64,000 bases of DNA, from assembly GCF_014925385.1 (NCBI RefSeq), contig NZ_JACSDK010000005.1, positions 81,017 to 145,016 on the forward strand, given 5' to 3'. Below, one piece after another: positions 1 to 7,718 of the stretch. The stretch is from Pelagibius marinus (GTDB taxonomy: Bacteria; Pseudomonadota; Alphaproteobacteria; Kiloniellales; Kiloniellaceae). A program made the position numbers and the translations under genes. The notes beneath the pieces are model-generated. The model was given only the letters and a program-made list of their open reading frames with translations, was not told the origin of the DNA and searched no databases. Within the stretch, counting starts at the first letter, position 1. The number at the start of each line of letters is the position of its first letter.

Positions 1-1
1 C

Positions 2-247
2 TTTCCCGATCTCGGCCCTTATGGGTGGAGCGGCCCCGAGGAAAGACCTGGTAGCGAGGTTATGGCTGGAGACGCTGTTGATGACCTTGCGGACATTTAC
101 AATGATCTGCGCGGCGTCGTGTGGCTCAGGGAAAACGCCGGACCGGAAGATGCGTTGTGGCACTTCCGCCATGGCTACCGGTGCCATTGGGGCCGTCACC
201 TGTTGAATCTGCGCAGCTATCTGCACTGGCGTCTTTACGACAATTGA
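2..247 (+). CDS. DUF5063 family protein, C-terminal part (cut by window start)
   Basis: The frame is open from the first bases of the window to a TGA at 245-247, so only the last 81 codons are present. The visible part starts FPDLGPYGW, continues with a DDLADIYNDL stretch and ends with WHFRHGYRCHWGRHLLN. This matches the C-terminal pattern I know from DUF5063 proteins (acidic ADI-DL helix, then a W-F-HWG-H stretch). The function of the family is unknown. The gene converges on the minus-strand flavoprotein gene, with 15 bp between the two stops. A shorter reading from the internal ATG at 62 is possible, but the conserved match extends upstream of it. Confidence 0.6.
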   Translation, partial: FPDLGPYGWSGPEERPGSEVMAGDAVDDLADIYNDLRGVVWLRENAGPEDALWHFRHGYRCHWGRHLLNLRSYLHWRLYDN

Positions 248-262
248 GCCAGCCGCAGCGCT

Positions 263-2338
263 CTAATCCACCTGAATCACTTCGCGCTTGAAGGGCGTAG
301 CATCGGGATCGATGACCTCGCCGAACTCGCGGGCGTAGCGGTGGCCGGCGTAGACGGCGGCGGCGATGGTCGCCGGAGCATGGCAGTCGCCGATGGATTG
401 GACGCTCTCGATGCCCGCCTCGGTCCACTCGGACTCGCGCGCTTTCAGATCCTGATAGACCCCGTCTCGGGGCAGGCGCGAGGTGACCAGCACCAGCGCC
501 GCGCAGTCCAGGCGCGCCGGAGCGCCGGTGTAGGCGCAGGCCAGGTCAAGGGCGTCGCCGTCGCGCCCCTTCAGCAGCGTGCCGAGCCGCAGGGTCACGC
601 CCTTCTCGACGAGGCGCCTGTGCACGAAGGCCTGCTCCATCGTCTTGTCCGTCCAGGGCGAGACCAGGGCCGCCGGCGTCACCAGCGTCACCGCGCGCCC
701 GGCCTTGGCCAGCAGCTCTGCCAGCACGCCGCCCATGAAATAGCCCTCGTCGTCGTAGACCACCAGCGGCCCGGCCGGCAGGCGGTCGAGGCCGTCGCCC
801 TCGCCCAGGAAATCGTCCGGCGTGAAGACGGCCGCGCCGTCCAGCCCCGCCAGCGGTTGATGCCGCGTCAGGCCGATGCCGTCGCGCCGCCAGGTGGCGC
901 CGGTGGCGAGCGCCACGTGCGCGATGCCGTAGCTGAGGATGTCCTCGGCGGTCAGCGGGCTGGCCAGGTACATCTCCACATTGGCGAGCTTGTGCAGCTG
1001 GCCCAGGCGCCAGTCCTTGACCCGGCCCCAGGAGGAAAGCCCCGGCAGGCGCGACTCATGGAGCGCGCGCCCGCCCCAGGCCTCGGAGGCCTCGGCCAGC
1101 ACCACCTCGAGCCCGCGCTGGCCGCAGGCGCGCGCCGCCTCTAGCCCCGCGGGACCGCCGCCGACGATGAGCACGCGCTCGCGATCCTTCGCCGCCGGGA
1201 TCACCTCCGGGTGCCAGCCGCGCCGCCACTCCTCGCCCATGGTCGGGTTTTGGGTGCAGCGGATCGGCGCCGAGACCTCGTCGCCGGTAACGCAGATGTT
1301 GCAGCCGATGCACTCGCGGATGTCGTCGATGCGGCCTTCCTCGATCTTCTTCGGCAGGAAGGGATCGGCGATGGAGGGCCGCGCGGCGCCGATCATGTCC
1401 ATGATGCCCTGCTTGACCACCCGCACCATGGCGTCCGGCGAGGTGTAGCGCCCGACGCCGACCACCGGCTTGCTGGTCAGCGACTTCACGAAGCCGATGT
1501 AGCGCTCCTGATAGCCTTCCTCGGCGAAGCGCGCGGTCTGGCTGTCGTTCTGCCAGGTGGAGACGTTGACGTCCCAGAGGTCGGGCAGCTCGGCCAGGCG
1601 TTCGACGACCTCGCGCCCCTCGCCCTCGGCGGAGATGCCGTCCTCACCCAGCAGCTCGTCGACGGCGAAGCGGAAAGCCACGCCGCAGCGGTCGCCGACG
1701 GCCTCCTTGGTGTCGATGAGGATTTCCCTGGTCAGGCGCAGCCGGTTTTCCAGGCTGCCGCCGTATTCGTCCGTGCGCTCGTTGTGGCGGCGCGAGAGGA
1801 AGTGCTGCAGCACCGCCATGTCGTGGCCGGCATAGACATAGACGATATCGAAGCCCGCCTCGCGCGCGCGGATCGCCGCCTGGCGGTGCCAGCGGCGCAG
1901 GTTGGCGATGTCGGTCTTGTCCATGGCGCGGGCCTGGACCGGCGCGCCGTTGTCGACGGCGCGGTGCGAGGGGCCCAGGGGCACCGCGCGGCTGTAGTGG
2001 TTGGCGGCGTGCTGGCCGTTGTGCACCAGCTCGATCCCAGCCAGGCCGCCCTGGACGTGCACCGCCTCGGTCATGGCCTTCAGGTGCGGCAGGTCCTGGT
2101 CGTCCCAGATGCGGTTTTCCAGATAGGGCGTGATCTCGGCGGAGTGGTGGATCTCCGCCTCCTCGGTGCAGACCACGGCCCAGCCGCCCTCGGCCTTCAC
2201 CCCGCGCATGGCCGCGGCGGAGCTGGGAAAGCGGTAGCCCATGCCGCAGCAATGCGGCACCTGGTAGAAGCGGTTGCGGGCGGTGACAGGGCCGATCTGT
2301 ACCGGCTCGAAAAGGATGTCGTATCGGGGGTCGCGCAT
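263..2338 (-). CDS. Trimethylamine/dimethylamine dehydrogenase-like flavoprotein (OYE barrel + 4Fe-4S + FAD/ADP domain)
   Basis: 691 aa, against about 730 for trimethylamine dehydrogenase (TMADH), and colinear with it. The N-terminal TIM barrel (about 1-340) has Cys30 in RFYQVPHC, the position of the 6-S-cysteinyl FMN link in TMADH. It also has Tyr169 and His172 (YVYAGH) and a Trp262/Asp265 pair. The 4Fe-4S cysteines are C343, C346, C349 and C361. A dinucleotide fold begins at GGGPAG (393-398). The position of TMADH Tyr60, part of its aromatic bowl for the trimethylammonium group, is Glu60 here, so the substrate is probably not trimethylamine itself. Expected reaction: oxidative N-demethylation with electrons to ETF or a quinone chain. 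It is the last gene of a four-gene minus-strand operon, after the ABC permease (41 bp gap). Dimethylglycine demethylase DgcA-like is the main alternative. Start ATG at 2338, because MRDPRYDILFEP matches the family N-terminus. Confidence 0.85.
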   Translation of the reverse strand: MRDPRYDILFEPVQIGPVTARNRFYQVPHCCGMGYRFPSSAAAMRGVKAEGGWAVVCTEEAEIHHSAEITPYLENRIWDDQDLPHLKAMTEAVHVQGGLAGIELVHNGQHAANHYSRAVPLGPSHRAVDNGAPVQARAMDKTDIANLRRWHRQAAIRAREAGFDIVYVYAGHDMAVLQHFLSRRHNERTDEYGGSLENRLRLTREILIDTKEAVGDRCGVAFRFAVDELLGEDGISAEGEGREVVERLAELPDLWDVNVSTWQNDSQTARFAEEGYQERYIGFVKSLTSKPVVGVGRYTSPDAMVRVVKQGIMDMIGAARPSIADPFLPKKIEEGRIDDIRECIGCNICVTGDEVSAPIRCTQNPTMGEEWRRGWHPEVIPAAKDRERVLIVGGGPAGLEAARACGQRGLEVVLAEASEAWGGRALHESRLPGLSSWGRVKDWRLGQLHKLANVEMYLASPLTAEDILSYGIAHVALATGATWRRDGIGLTRHQPLAGLDGAAVFTPDDFLGEGDGLDRLPAGPLVVYDDEGYFMGGVLAELLAKAGRAVTLVTPAALVSPWTDKTMEQAFVHRRLVEKGVTLRLGTLLKGRDGDALDLACAYTGAPARLDCAALVLVTSRLPRDGVYQDLKARESEWTEAGIESVQSIGDCHAPATIAAAVYAGHRYAREFGEVIDPDATPFKREVIQVD

Positions 2339-2379
2339 AGGATTCTTACGTGAGGTGGAATGTCGAGACTTGAGGCAGT

Positions 2380-3369
2380 CTAGCGCCTCTGGCCCTTGCC
2401 ATAGTAGGTCTCCAGGCGCGCCTGCAGCAGCTCGAAGCCGACCGACATGACCCAGTAGATCACCGCCGCGGCGATGAGGAACTCGAAGACCTGGAAATCG
2501 CGCTTGCCCAGCACCTGCGCCGTCTTGGTCAGTTCCCAGACGCCGACGACGGAAACCAGCGAGGAATCCTTCAGCATGGCGATGAACTGGTTGCCGGTGG
2601 GCGGCACGATGAGGCGCATGGCCTGGGGGAAGACGATCTTGCGGAAGATGAGGCCGTCGGGCACGCCCAGTGCGCGGGCCGCCTCGCGCTGGCCATCCGG
2701 TACCCCTTCGATGCCGGCGCGGAAGATTTCCGCCATGTAGGCGCCGTAGCACAGCGCCAGGGCCGCGATGCCCGCGGGCACGGCCTCCAGCACGAAGCCG
2801 AGCTGGGCGAAGCCCGTGTAGATCAGCACCACCTGCAGCAGCAGCGGCGTGCCGCGGAAGAAGGAGATGTAAAAGGTCGCGAGGGCATAGGCCATGCCGT
2901 TGCGCGACAGCTTGCCCAGCGCGCCCAGCAGCGCCAGCACGCAGGCAATGGCGATGGCGACCAGCGAGACGTAGATCGTCGTGAAGGCGCCGGTGGTGAT
3001 GAGGAAGTAGAGGTTGGAGACGCCGGAGCGCGCGCCGACCTCGAAGATCACGGCGAAGTCGCGGTCGAAGGACAGCACGAAGCCGTAGAACAACAGCAGC
3101 AGTTCGGCCCACACCAGCAGGACCTGCAGGCGGAAGGCCAGCAGCCGGATGACCTCGAGGTTGACGACGAAGGCGACGCCCAGCACCAGCCCGGCCAGGA
3201 GGTCCCGGCCCAGCCCGGCCGGCACCTCCGGATCACGAATCCCGATGAGCGGCGCGAAGAGGTCGCCCACGACGGTGCCGCCCAGCCCGATGGCCGTCAG
3301 CACCGCCGTGGCGATTCCAAGGATGATCGCCCGCGAGAGCCAGGGGTTCTCGCGGGCGTAGTGGCTCAC
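2380..3369 (-). CDS. Amino-acid ABC transporter permease (HisM/GlnP type)
   Basis: 329 aa inner-membrane protein. The C-terminal two thirds is a BPD_transp_1 domain of the polar amino-acid uptake family. It has the FRGTPLLLQ segment at 171-179 and the EAA loop around 221-250 (EGVPDGQREAARALG, then PQAMR), which contacts the ATPase. About 120 extra N-terminal residues carry two or three additional hydrophobic segments (about 12-35, 55-78, 80-100), as in longer Aap/Glt-type permeases. It lies 12 bp downstream of the binding-protein gene. No ATPase gene and no second permease are encoded in this operon, so either this permease homodimerises and borrows an ATPase, or the ATPase is elsewhere. The substrate is inferred only from neighbours: a methylated amine or amino acid. 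Confidence 0.85.
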   Translation of the reverse strand: MSHYARENPWLSRAIILGIATAVLTAIGLGGTVVGDLFAPLIGIRDPEVPAGLGRDLLAGLVLGVAFVVNLEVIRLLAFRLQVLLVWAELLLLFYGFVLSFDRDFAVIFEVGARSGVSNLYFLITTGAFTTIYVSLVAIAIACVLALLGALGKLSRNGMAYALATFYISFFRGTPLLLQVVLIYTGFAQLGFVLEAVPAGIAALALCYGAYMAEIFRAGIEGVPDGQREAARALGVPDGLIFRKIVFPQAMRLIVPPTGNQFIAMLKDSSLVSVVGVWELTKTAQVLGKRDFQVFEFLIAAAVIYWVMSVGFELLQARLETYYGKGQRR

Positions 3370-3381
3370 CCGGGCCTCCGC

Positions 3382-4215
3382 TTACTGAACCGTGGTCAGG
3401 TCGACGCCGTACCACTTCTCGGAAAGCTTCTTCAGCGTCCCGTCGGCCCGCATCTCGGCGACAATCTCCGCGATCTTGGCGTCGAAGTCGGGATCGCCCT
3501 TGTCTGTGGCCACCGACAGCGGCTCGTAGAAGGCGGGCTTGCCGATCACCTTCATCGGATAGCCACCGTTCTTGATCGCTTCCTGGATGGTCGGCAGGGC
3601 CGAGAAAACGGCGTCCAGCCGCGTGCCGTCGCCCAGGCGCAGGTCGTCGAAGGCGTGGGTGTCGGTCTCGTAGGTCTTGATCTCGCCGGCCGCGACGTCA
3701 TAGGTGAAGGCCGGCGCGCCCTCGGCGTCGATCTCCAGGTCCTTGTTCAGATAGGCATCGTAGGTGCAGCCGCCGCAGGAGCCGATGGTCTTGCCGTTGA
3801 GATCGTCCAGCGAAGAGATCCCGGAGTCCTTGTGCACGGCGAAGGCCGCCGGCGTGTAGTAGTAGACCGCCGGGAAGTTCAGCACCTCGGCGCGCTTGGC
3901 CGTCGGCGTCATGGAACCGACCGACATGTCCCAGCGGCCGCCCCAGTTGCCCCCGGTGATGATGTCCCAGGAGGGCGTGACGATCTTCAGCTCGACGCCC
4001 ATGCGCTTGGCGATCTCCTTGCCGACATCGACGTCGAAGCCATCCATCTCGTTGTTGTCGTTGAGGAACGACTGCGGCGGATACTCCGGATCCGAGGACA
4101 TGGTGAGGGTCTTGCTGCTCATCACCCGGTCCAGGGTCTCGCCGGCCTGCGCGGCGGGCACCGCCAGGACCGACGCCAGCAAAACGGCGGATCCGAACTT
4201 CACAAACGGCTTCAT
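3382..4215 (-). CDS. Periplasmic amino-acid-type substrate-binding protein of ABC importer
   Basis: 277 aa with a clear Sec signal peptide (MKPFVKFGSAVLLASVLAVP, cleavage predicted after AAQA at residue 24). The mature part is an SBP_bac_3 fold: DPEYPPQSFLN near the start, GFDVDVGKEIAKRMG, then WDMSVGSMTPTAKRAEVLNF, the usual helix-strand pattern of HisJ/GlnH-like proteins. The ATG at 4215 is preceded by GGGAG in the upstream leader; a longer reading from 4329 would bury the signal peptide and is rejected. It sits between the dioxygenase gene (58 bp upstream) and the permease. A Cys pair in GSCGGC (about 143-146 of the mature region) is unusual for this fold. The ligand is not deducible from sequence. 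Confidence 0.87.
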   Translation of the reverse strand: MKPFVKFGSAVLLASVLAVPAAQAGETLDRVMSSKTLTMSSDPEYPPQSFLNDNNEMDGFDVDVGKEIAKRMGVELKIVTPSWDIITGGNWGGRWDMSVGSMTPTAKRAEVLNFPAVYYYTPAAFAVHKDSGISSLDDLNGKTIGSCGGCTYDAYLNKDLEIDAEGAPAFTYDVAAGEIKTYETDTHAFDDLRLGDGTRLDAVFSALPTIQEAIKNGGYPMKVIGKPAFYEPLSVATDKGDPDFDAKIAEIVAEMRADGTLKKLSEKWYGVDLTTVQ

Positions 4216-4273
4216 TTTCTTGTTCTCCCTGTTGTTGAGCCTGTTATCGGCCCTGCGTTCTTGTGTCCTCTTT

Positions 4274-5398
4274 TCAGGCGAGGGTGCGCAGGGCGGATTC
4301 GTAGTCCTCGTGGTTATGATAGCAGCCACAGAAGACGCGCTTGCCGGAATAGCCGAGACGGCCGTGCAGCAGGCGCCAATTGTCGAAGATCAGCGCCATG
4401 CCGGGGCCAAGCGGAATGGTGAGCCAGTTATCGCGCGCGACGATGCGGCTGTGGAGATCCTTGTAGGCGCGGTAGAAGGCCTTCATGCGCGCCGGCTCCA
4501 GCAGGAAGGGCGCGCGGTCGTAGTTGTTGAAGCTGACCTGGCGCAGGCGGCCCTTGTCATCGATCCGGATCGCCGGGTGCTCGCTGCGCAGATGCACGCC
4601 GGGCTCGATGTAGCGGCCCGGCACCGAAACCTCGCTGAGCACCTGGAACATCTCCGGCTGTTCGGCGCGCAGTTCCTCAGCCAGGGCGAAGCCGTCGACC
4701 AGGACGGACTCGCCGCCCTTGCCGTCGAACTCCTGGCAGAGGAAGCACTGCAGTCCGGGCGCGTCGTGGCAATAGGTCGAGTCCGTGTGCGGCTCCAGGT
4801 ACTGGGTCGTGTAGGCCGTGTCCTCGTGGTCGTGCAGTTCGGCCGACAGTGACCACAGGCCACCGAAGATGGTCTCGCGGATGTAGCCGAAGTGGCCGAA
4901 GAGCGCCCGCGCCGACGCTTCGTCAGTGGGCGCGCCTTCGACGACCACGAAGCCGTCGCGCTGCAGCTGCTGCAGGGCGCGCCGCAGCCCGGCGCTGCCG
5001 TCACCGATCTCCGCGTGGGGCACAGGCTCGATCGCCGGCAGCTTGCGCGCGGCCGACCACAGCCGCGGCGCCAGGTCCGGGCGCTCGCCCGGCTCCTCGC
5101 TCGAAAATCCCGACATGGCGGCCAGGAAGTCGGCCGAGTAGCGACTCTCGACGCCGCTGTCGTCAAGCCAGGTCACGGCAAGGGCCCGCCCCTCGTCCAG
5201 GACTTTGCTTTCCTTGCCGCTGATGTCCTCGTCGAGGGCGAAGGTGTCGACACGCCGCTGCAGGGTTGCCGGGTCGAGGCTTTCGGGGTCCTGGCCGTGA
5301 TCGCGCAGCCAGAACCAGGGAAAACTGCTTTCCGCCCCGTTGTCCCACCGCAGGACCAGGCCGTCCGCCTGTCCCCGGGCTTCGGTAATCCTCGGCAT
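4274..5398 (-). CDS. Fe(II)/2-oxoglutarate dioxygenase, trimethyllysine/gamma-butyrobetaine hydroxylase family
   Basis: 374 aa. An N-terminal beta domain (about 1-95, with RWDNG and FPWFWLRDH) precedes a TauD/JmjC-type double-stranded beta helix. Metal ligands are visible as His204-x-Asp206 (EPHTDSTY) and His345 (DNWRLLHGR). The motifs GLQCF, GGESVLVDG, NNYDRAPF and the final CGCYHNHED follow trimethyllysine dioxygenase and gamma-butyrobetaine dioxygenase closely. Expected reaction: hydroxylation of a carbon next to, or in the chain of, a trimethylammonium compound, with 2-oxoglutarate decarboxylation. It is the first gene of the operon that also encodes an amino-acid importer and a TMADH-like demethylase, so a trimethylammonium amino acid or betaine is the likely nutrient. 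Start ATG 5398 has AGGAG about 8 nt upstream. Which of the two activities it has cannot be told from sequence. Confidence 0.85.
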   Translation of the reverse strand: MPRITEARGQADGLVLRWDNGAESSFPWFWLRDHGQDPESLDPATLQRRVDTFALDEDISGKESKVLDEGRALAVTWLDDSGVESRYSADFLAAMSGFSSEEPGERPDLAPRLWSAARKLPAIEPVPHAEIGDGSAGLRRALQQLQRDGFVVVEGAPTDEASARALFGHFGYIRETIFGGLWSLSAELHDHEDTAYTTQYLEPHTDSTYCHDAPGLQCFLCQEFDGKGGESVLVDGFALAEELRAEQPEMFQVLSEVSVPGRYIEPGVHLRSEHPAIRIDDKGRLRQVSFNNYDRAPFLLEPARMKAFYRAYKDLHSRIVARDNWLTIPLGPGMALIFDNWRLLHGRLGYSGKRVFCGCYHNHEDYESALRTLA

Positions 5399-5461
5399 AG
5401 GTGTCGTTCGCTCCTCTTCCGGTCGGTTCAACCCAGGCGGCCAGTCTAGCCACTGCCCGCC

Positions 5462-5491
5462 GAAGGGGAAAACGGAGAGTTTGTCCCCTTC
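5462..5491. promoter_or_regulatory. Long dyad between divergent dioxygenase operon and esterase gene (operator candidate)
   Basis: GAAGGGGA-AAAC at the left and GTTTGTCCCCTTC at the right form an inverted repeat of 12-13 bp arms with a single bulge and a 5-nt centre. It lies 64 bp upstream of the dioxygenase ATG and about 100 bp upstream of the esterase ATG, where an operator for the divergent pair would sit. The regulator is unknown; no regulator gene is adjacent. Confidence 0.4.
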
Positions 5492-5590
5492 CCGGCGCCC
5501 TTCCGCCGCTATTGCCCGCCCCCTCGGTTGATCGACCGGGCCAAAGCCAATAGACAGGGGGCTTAGGAATGGCCACCTCAGGACAGCGAC

Positions 5591-6598
5591 ATGCGCAGCG
5601 ACCGTAGCGCCCCCAGGGGCGAGATCCACACCCTGGCGTTGGATTCCGTCCTGCTGCGCGGCAACCTGCTGGGCGACCCGGCGGAACGCCAGGTCCCCGT
5701 TTACCTGCCGGCCGGCCACGACGGGGCGGGGCTGCCTCTGCTGGTCGACCTGGTGGGCTTCACCGCCGGGGGGCCGGCGCACCTCAACTGGAAGAATTTC
5801 GGCGAGAACCTGCCCGAGCGCCTGGACCGCCTGATCGCCGCCGGCGAACTGCCGCCGGTGGCCGTCGCCTTTCCCGACTGCTTCACCCGCCTGGGCGGCA
5901 ACCAGTACGTCAACTCCGCCGCCCTCGGCCCCTGGGAGGACATCCTGATCCAGGAGGTGGTGCCCCTGATCGAAGGACACTTCGGCTGCGGCGGGCCCGG
6001 CCGGCGCGGCCTTTTCGGCAAGTCTTCCGGCGGCTACGGCGCGGTGGTCAACGCCATGCGGCACGCCGACTTCTGGGCCGCCGCCGCCTGCCATTCCGGC
6101 GACATGGCCTTCGAGCTCTGCTACCTGCCGGACATGCCGGCAACCCTCAGGGCGCTCGGCAAGAAGGACGGCTCCATCGAGACCTTCATCACCGACTTCG
6201 AGGCCGGCCCCAAGTGGTCCGGCAGCGACCTGCATATCCTCATGTCGCTGGCCATGTGCGCCAGCTACGATCCGGACCCCGCCGCCTTCTGCGGGGTGCG
6301 CCTGCCGGTCGATCCCGAAACCTGCGAGCTGCTCGCCGAGCGCTGGGCCAACTGGCTGCAGTGGGACCCGGTGGTGATGGCCGAGACCCGGGGCGCGGAG
6401 CTGAAGAAGCTGAAGGCCCTGTGGATCGACTGCGGCACCCAGGACCAGTACAACCTGGTTTATGGCGCCCGTCGGCTGCACCGGCGCCTGAAGGCGGAGG
6501 GCGTAGCCCACATCTACGAGGAATTCCCCGACAACCACTCCTCCGTCGACTACCGCCTGGACCGCAGCCTGCCCTTCCTCGCCAAGGCGCTGGCCTAG
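5591..6598 (+). CDS. Alpha/beta-hydrolase, esterase D / enterochelin-esterase-like
   Basis: 335 aa, no signal peptide. It reads as a putative-esterase (esterase D/Fes) fold: an N-terminal beta region (RQVPVYLPAG), an oxyanion region LVDLVGFTAGG at about 51-61, then the nucleophile elbow G143-K-S145-S-G147 (GKSSGGYGA). A candidate acid is in DCGTQDQYN (about 284), and the catalytic His lies in FPDNHSSVDYR near the C-terminus. The substrate is unknown; the family includes S-formylglutathione hydrolases, siderophore esterases and acyl esterases. The gene diverges from the dioxygenase operon. Its transcript can end at the strong hairpin at 6618-6637, whose T-run is on the other strand. Confidence 0.8.
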   Translation: MRSDRSAPRGEIHTLALDSVLLRGNLLGDPAERQVPVYLPAGHDGAGLPLLVDLVGFTAGGPAHLNWKNFGENLPERLDRLIAAGELPPVAVAFPDCFTRLGGNQYVNSAALGPWEDILIQEVVPLIEGHFGCGGPGRRGLFGKSSGGYGAVVNAMRHADFWAAAACHSGDMAFELCYLPDMPATLRALGKKDGSIETFITDFEAGPKWSGSDLHILMSLAMCASYDPDPAAFCGVRLPVDPETCELLAERWANWLQWDPVVMAETRGAELKKLKALWIDCGTQDQYNLVYGARRLHRRLKAEGVAHIYEEFPDNHSSVDYRLDRSLPFLAKALA

Positions 6599-6611
6599 CG
6601 GTCCCGGCAAG

Positions 6612-6693
6612 AAAAAAGGCCACCGCAAGCGGTGGCCCAAGTTTAGGGAGGAAACGCCCTATGGACGTCCAAGCCGACGCTCAGCGCCGACTT
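6612..6693 (-). ncRNA. mmgR: MmgR/alpha-r8 (SuhB-family) small regulatory RNA
   Basis: Read on the minus strand, this segment has three parts. First is a perfect 10-bp hairpin (positions 6693-6671, arms AAGTCGGCGC and GCGTCGGCTT, loop TGA). Next is a mostly single-stranded stretch with TTTCCTCCCT (about 6657-6646). Last is a 9-bp GGCCACCGC/GCGGTGGCC hairpin (6637-6618) followed by TTTTTT, an intrinsic terminator. The 10-mer UUUCCUCCCU between an upstream hairpin and a terminator is, as I recall, the hallmark of the alphaproteobacterial MmgR/alpha-r8 RNA, about 77 nt long and linked to polyhydroxybutyrate/phasin control in Sinorhizobium. A -10-like TATACA lies at 6704-6699, placing the transcript start near 6692 and giving about 80 nt. 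The CCUCCC motif can pair with Shine-Dalgarno sequences. Confidence 0.72.
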
Positions 6694-6924
6694 GATGCTG
6701 TATATGATCATTTCTTCAGCAGAAAACAAAGCACAATCTGCATTTGCCCACTAAACGAGCATATGCGTGTTCACTAGGCAGAAAACTGCGTCTCATTTGC
6801 AACAGCCGCCTGCCGGCCCTGTTCAAGCAAATATGCGCAACCGTTGCCCAACGCGAGGAACGCTACGGCTAACAGACCGGAGTGAAAGGCTAAATCGCGG
6901 GCAGGCGCGGATCGCGCCGCAGAC

Positions 6925-7671
6925 TCACTGGGCGGGCGCTTTGGAGTCGCCGGAGTCGGCCGCCGGGGCGCTTTCCGCCATATCGGCCCCCTGCTCCACC
7001 CCCATCACCAGGCTTTCCGGCACTTCGCCGGCCTGCAGGGCATTGAACTGCCGGGTCAGGGCGAGCGCCGCCTCCAGGTCGTGGCGCTGAAGTTGCTGCC
7101 AGACGATTTCCATGTTGGGGCGCACCCGCTGCTCGCCGGCCAGGTAGGCGAGACCGTACCAACGGTAGGACTCTGCGTAGTCGCGCTCGACGGAAACCCC
7201 TTCGGCGTAGATAAACCCGAGGATCTCCATGGCCTGCGGGTCGCGGCGCCGGATCGCGCGCAGGCGGACGGTCTCGACGTCTTCCTGCGACATGTTGGTG
7301 GGATCGGCCCCGTCCAGGAACGCCAGCCAGACTGCGTCCTCGTCGACCAGCGGCGGCCCCTGAATCGGCGGCAACTCGCCGTTGGCCGGCAATTCCTGCG
7401 GCGCCCCGCACCAGCTGGGCGGCCGGCGCGCATGGTCGCAGAGGTAGATGCGCATCATGGTGGTGGCGTTGGACCACAGCGGATGCTCCCAGGGCGAGGC
7501 AGCAGGAGTCTCTCCGCCCGAGGGCGCTGAAGGAGCCTCAGCAGCGGGCGACTTGGTCCCGGCGTCATGGCCTTCGGCGGCCTGGGCCCGCGGCATGGCG
7601 AAACCGGCCGACAACAGAGCCGCCAGCAAGACCGGGAAAAGTGTCGCAGAGATCGGGCGTCGCATGATCAT
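6925..7671 (-). CDS. Exported Sel1-repeat-like protein of unknown function
   Basis: 248 aa. A signal peptide (hydrophobic 8-25, AQAA cleavage region) is followed by an Ala/Pro/Glu-rich linker (about 30-60). A helical core then includes DPQAMEILGFIYAEGVSVERDYAESYRWYGLAYLAGE (quoted in part: DPQAMEILGFIYAEG...). This alternation is one to two Sel1/TPR-like repeats, which mediate protein-protein contacts. The C-terminus (after about 225) is again low-complexity. Two in-frame ATGs (MIM) start the protein; the first, at 7671, has AGGA 8 nt upstream. A second hypothetical gene starts the same strand 47 bp upstream. No enzymatic motif is seen. Confidence 0.65.
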   Translation of the reverse strand: MIMRRPISATLFPVLLAALLSAGFAMPRAQAAEGHDAGTKSPAAEAPSAPSGGETPAASPWEHPLWSNATTMMRIYLCDHARRPPSWCGAPQELPANGELPPIQGPPLVDEDAVWLAFLDGADPTNMSQEDVETVRLRAIRRRDPQAMEILGFIYAEGVSVERDYAESYRWYGLAYLAGEQRVRPNMEIVWQQLQRHDLEAALALTRQFNALQAGEVPESLVMGVEQGADMAESAPAADSGDSKAPAQ

Positions 7672-7718
7672 CGTACGGTTCCTGCGGCGCGCCGCCCGGG
7701 CCGCGCCGCGGTCGCGCC

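Noticed and set aside
263..3112. A single 949-codon open frame on the minus strand
   Set aside because: Only residues from MRDPRYD (ATG 2338) are family-like; the upstream 258 codons are the permease gene read out of frame.
6661..6777. 38-codon plus-strand ORF with GGGAGGA upstream
   Set aside because: The apparent ribosome-binding site is the complement of the sRNA CCTCCC motif, and the coding composition is unremarkable; the minus-strand RNA explains the sequence better.
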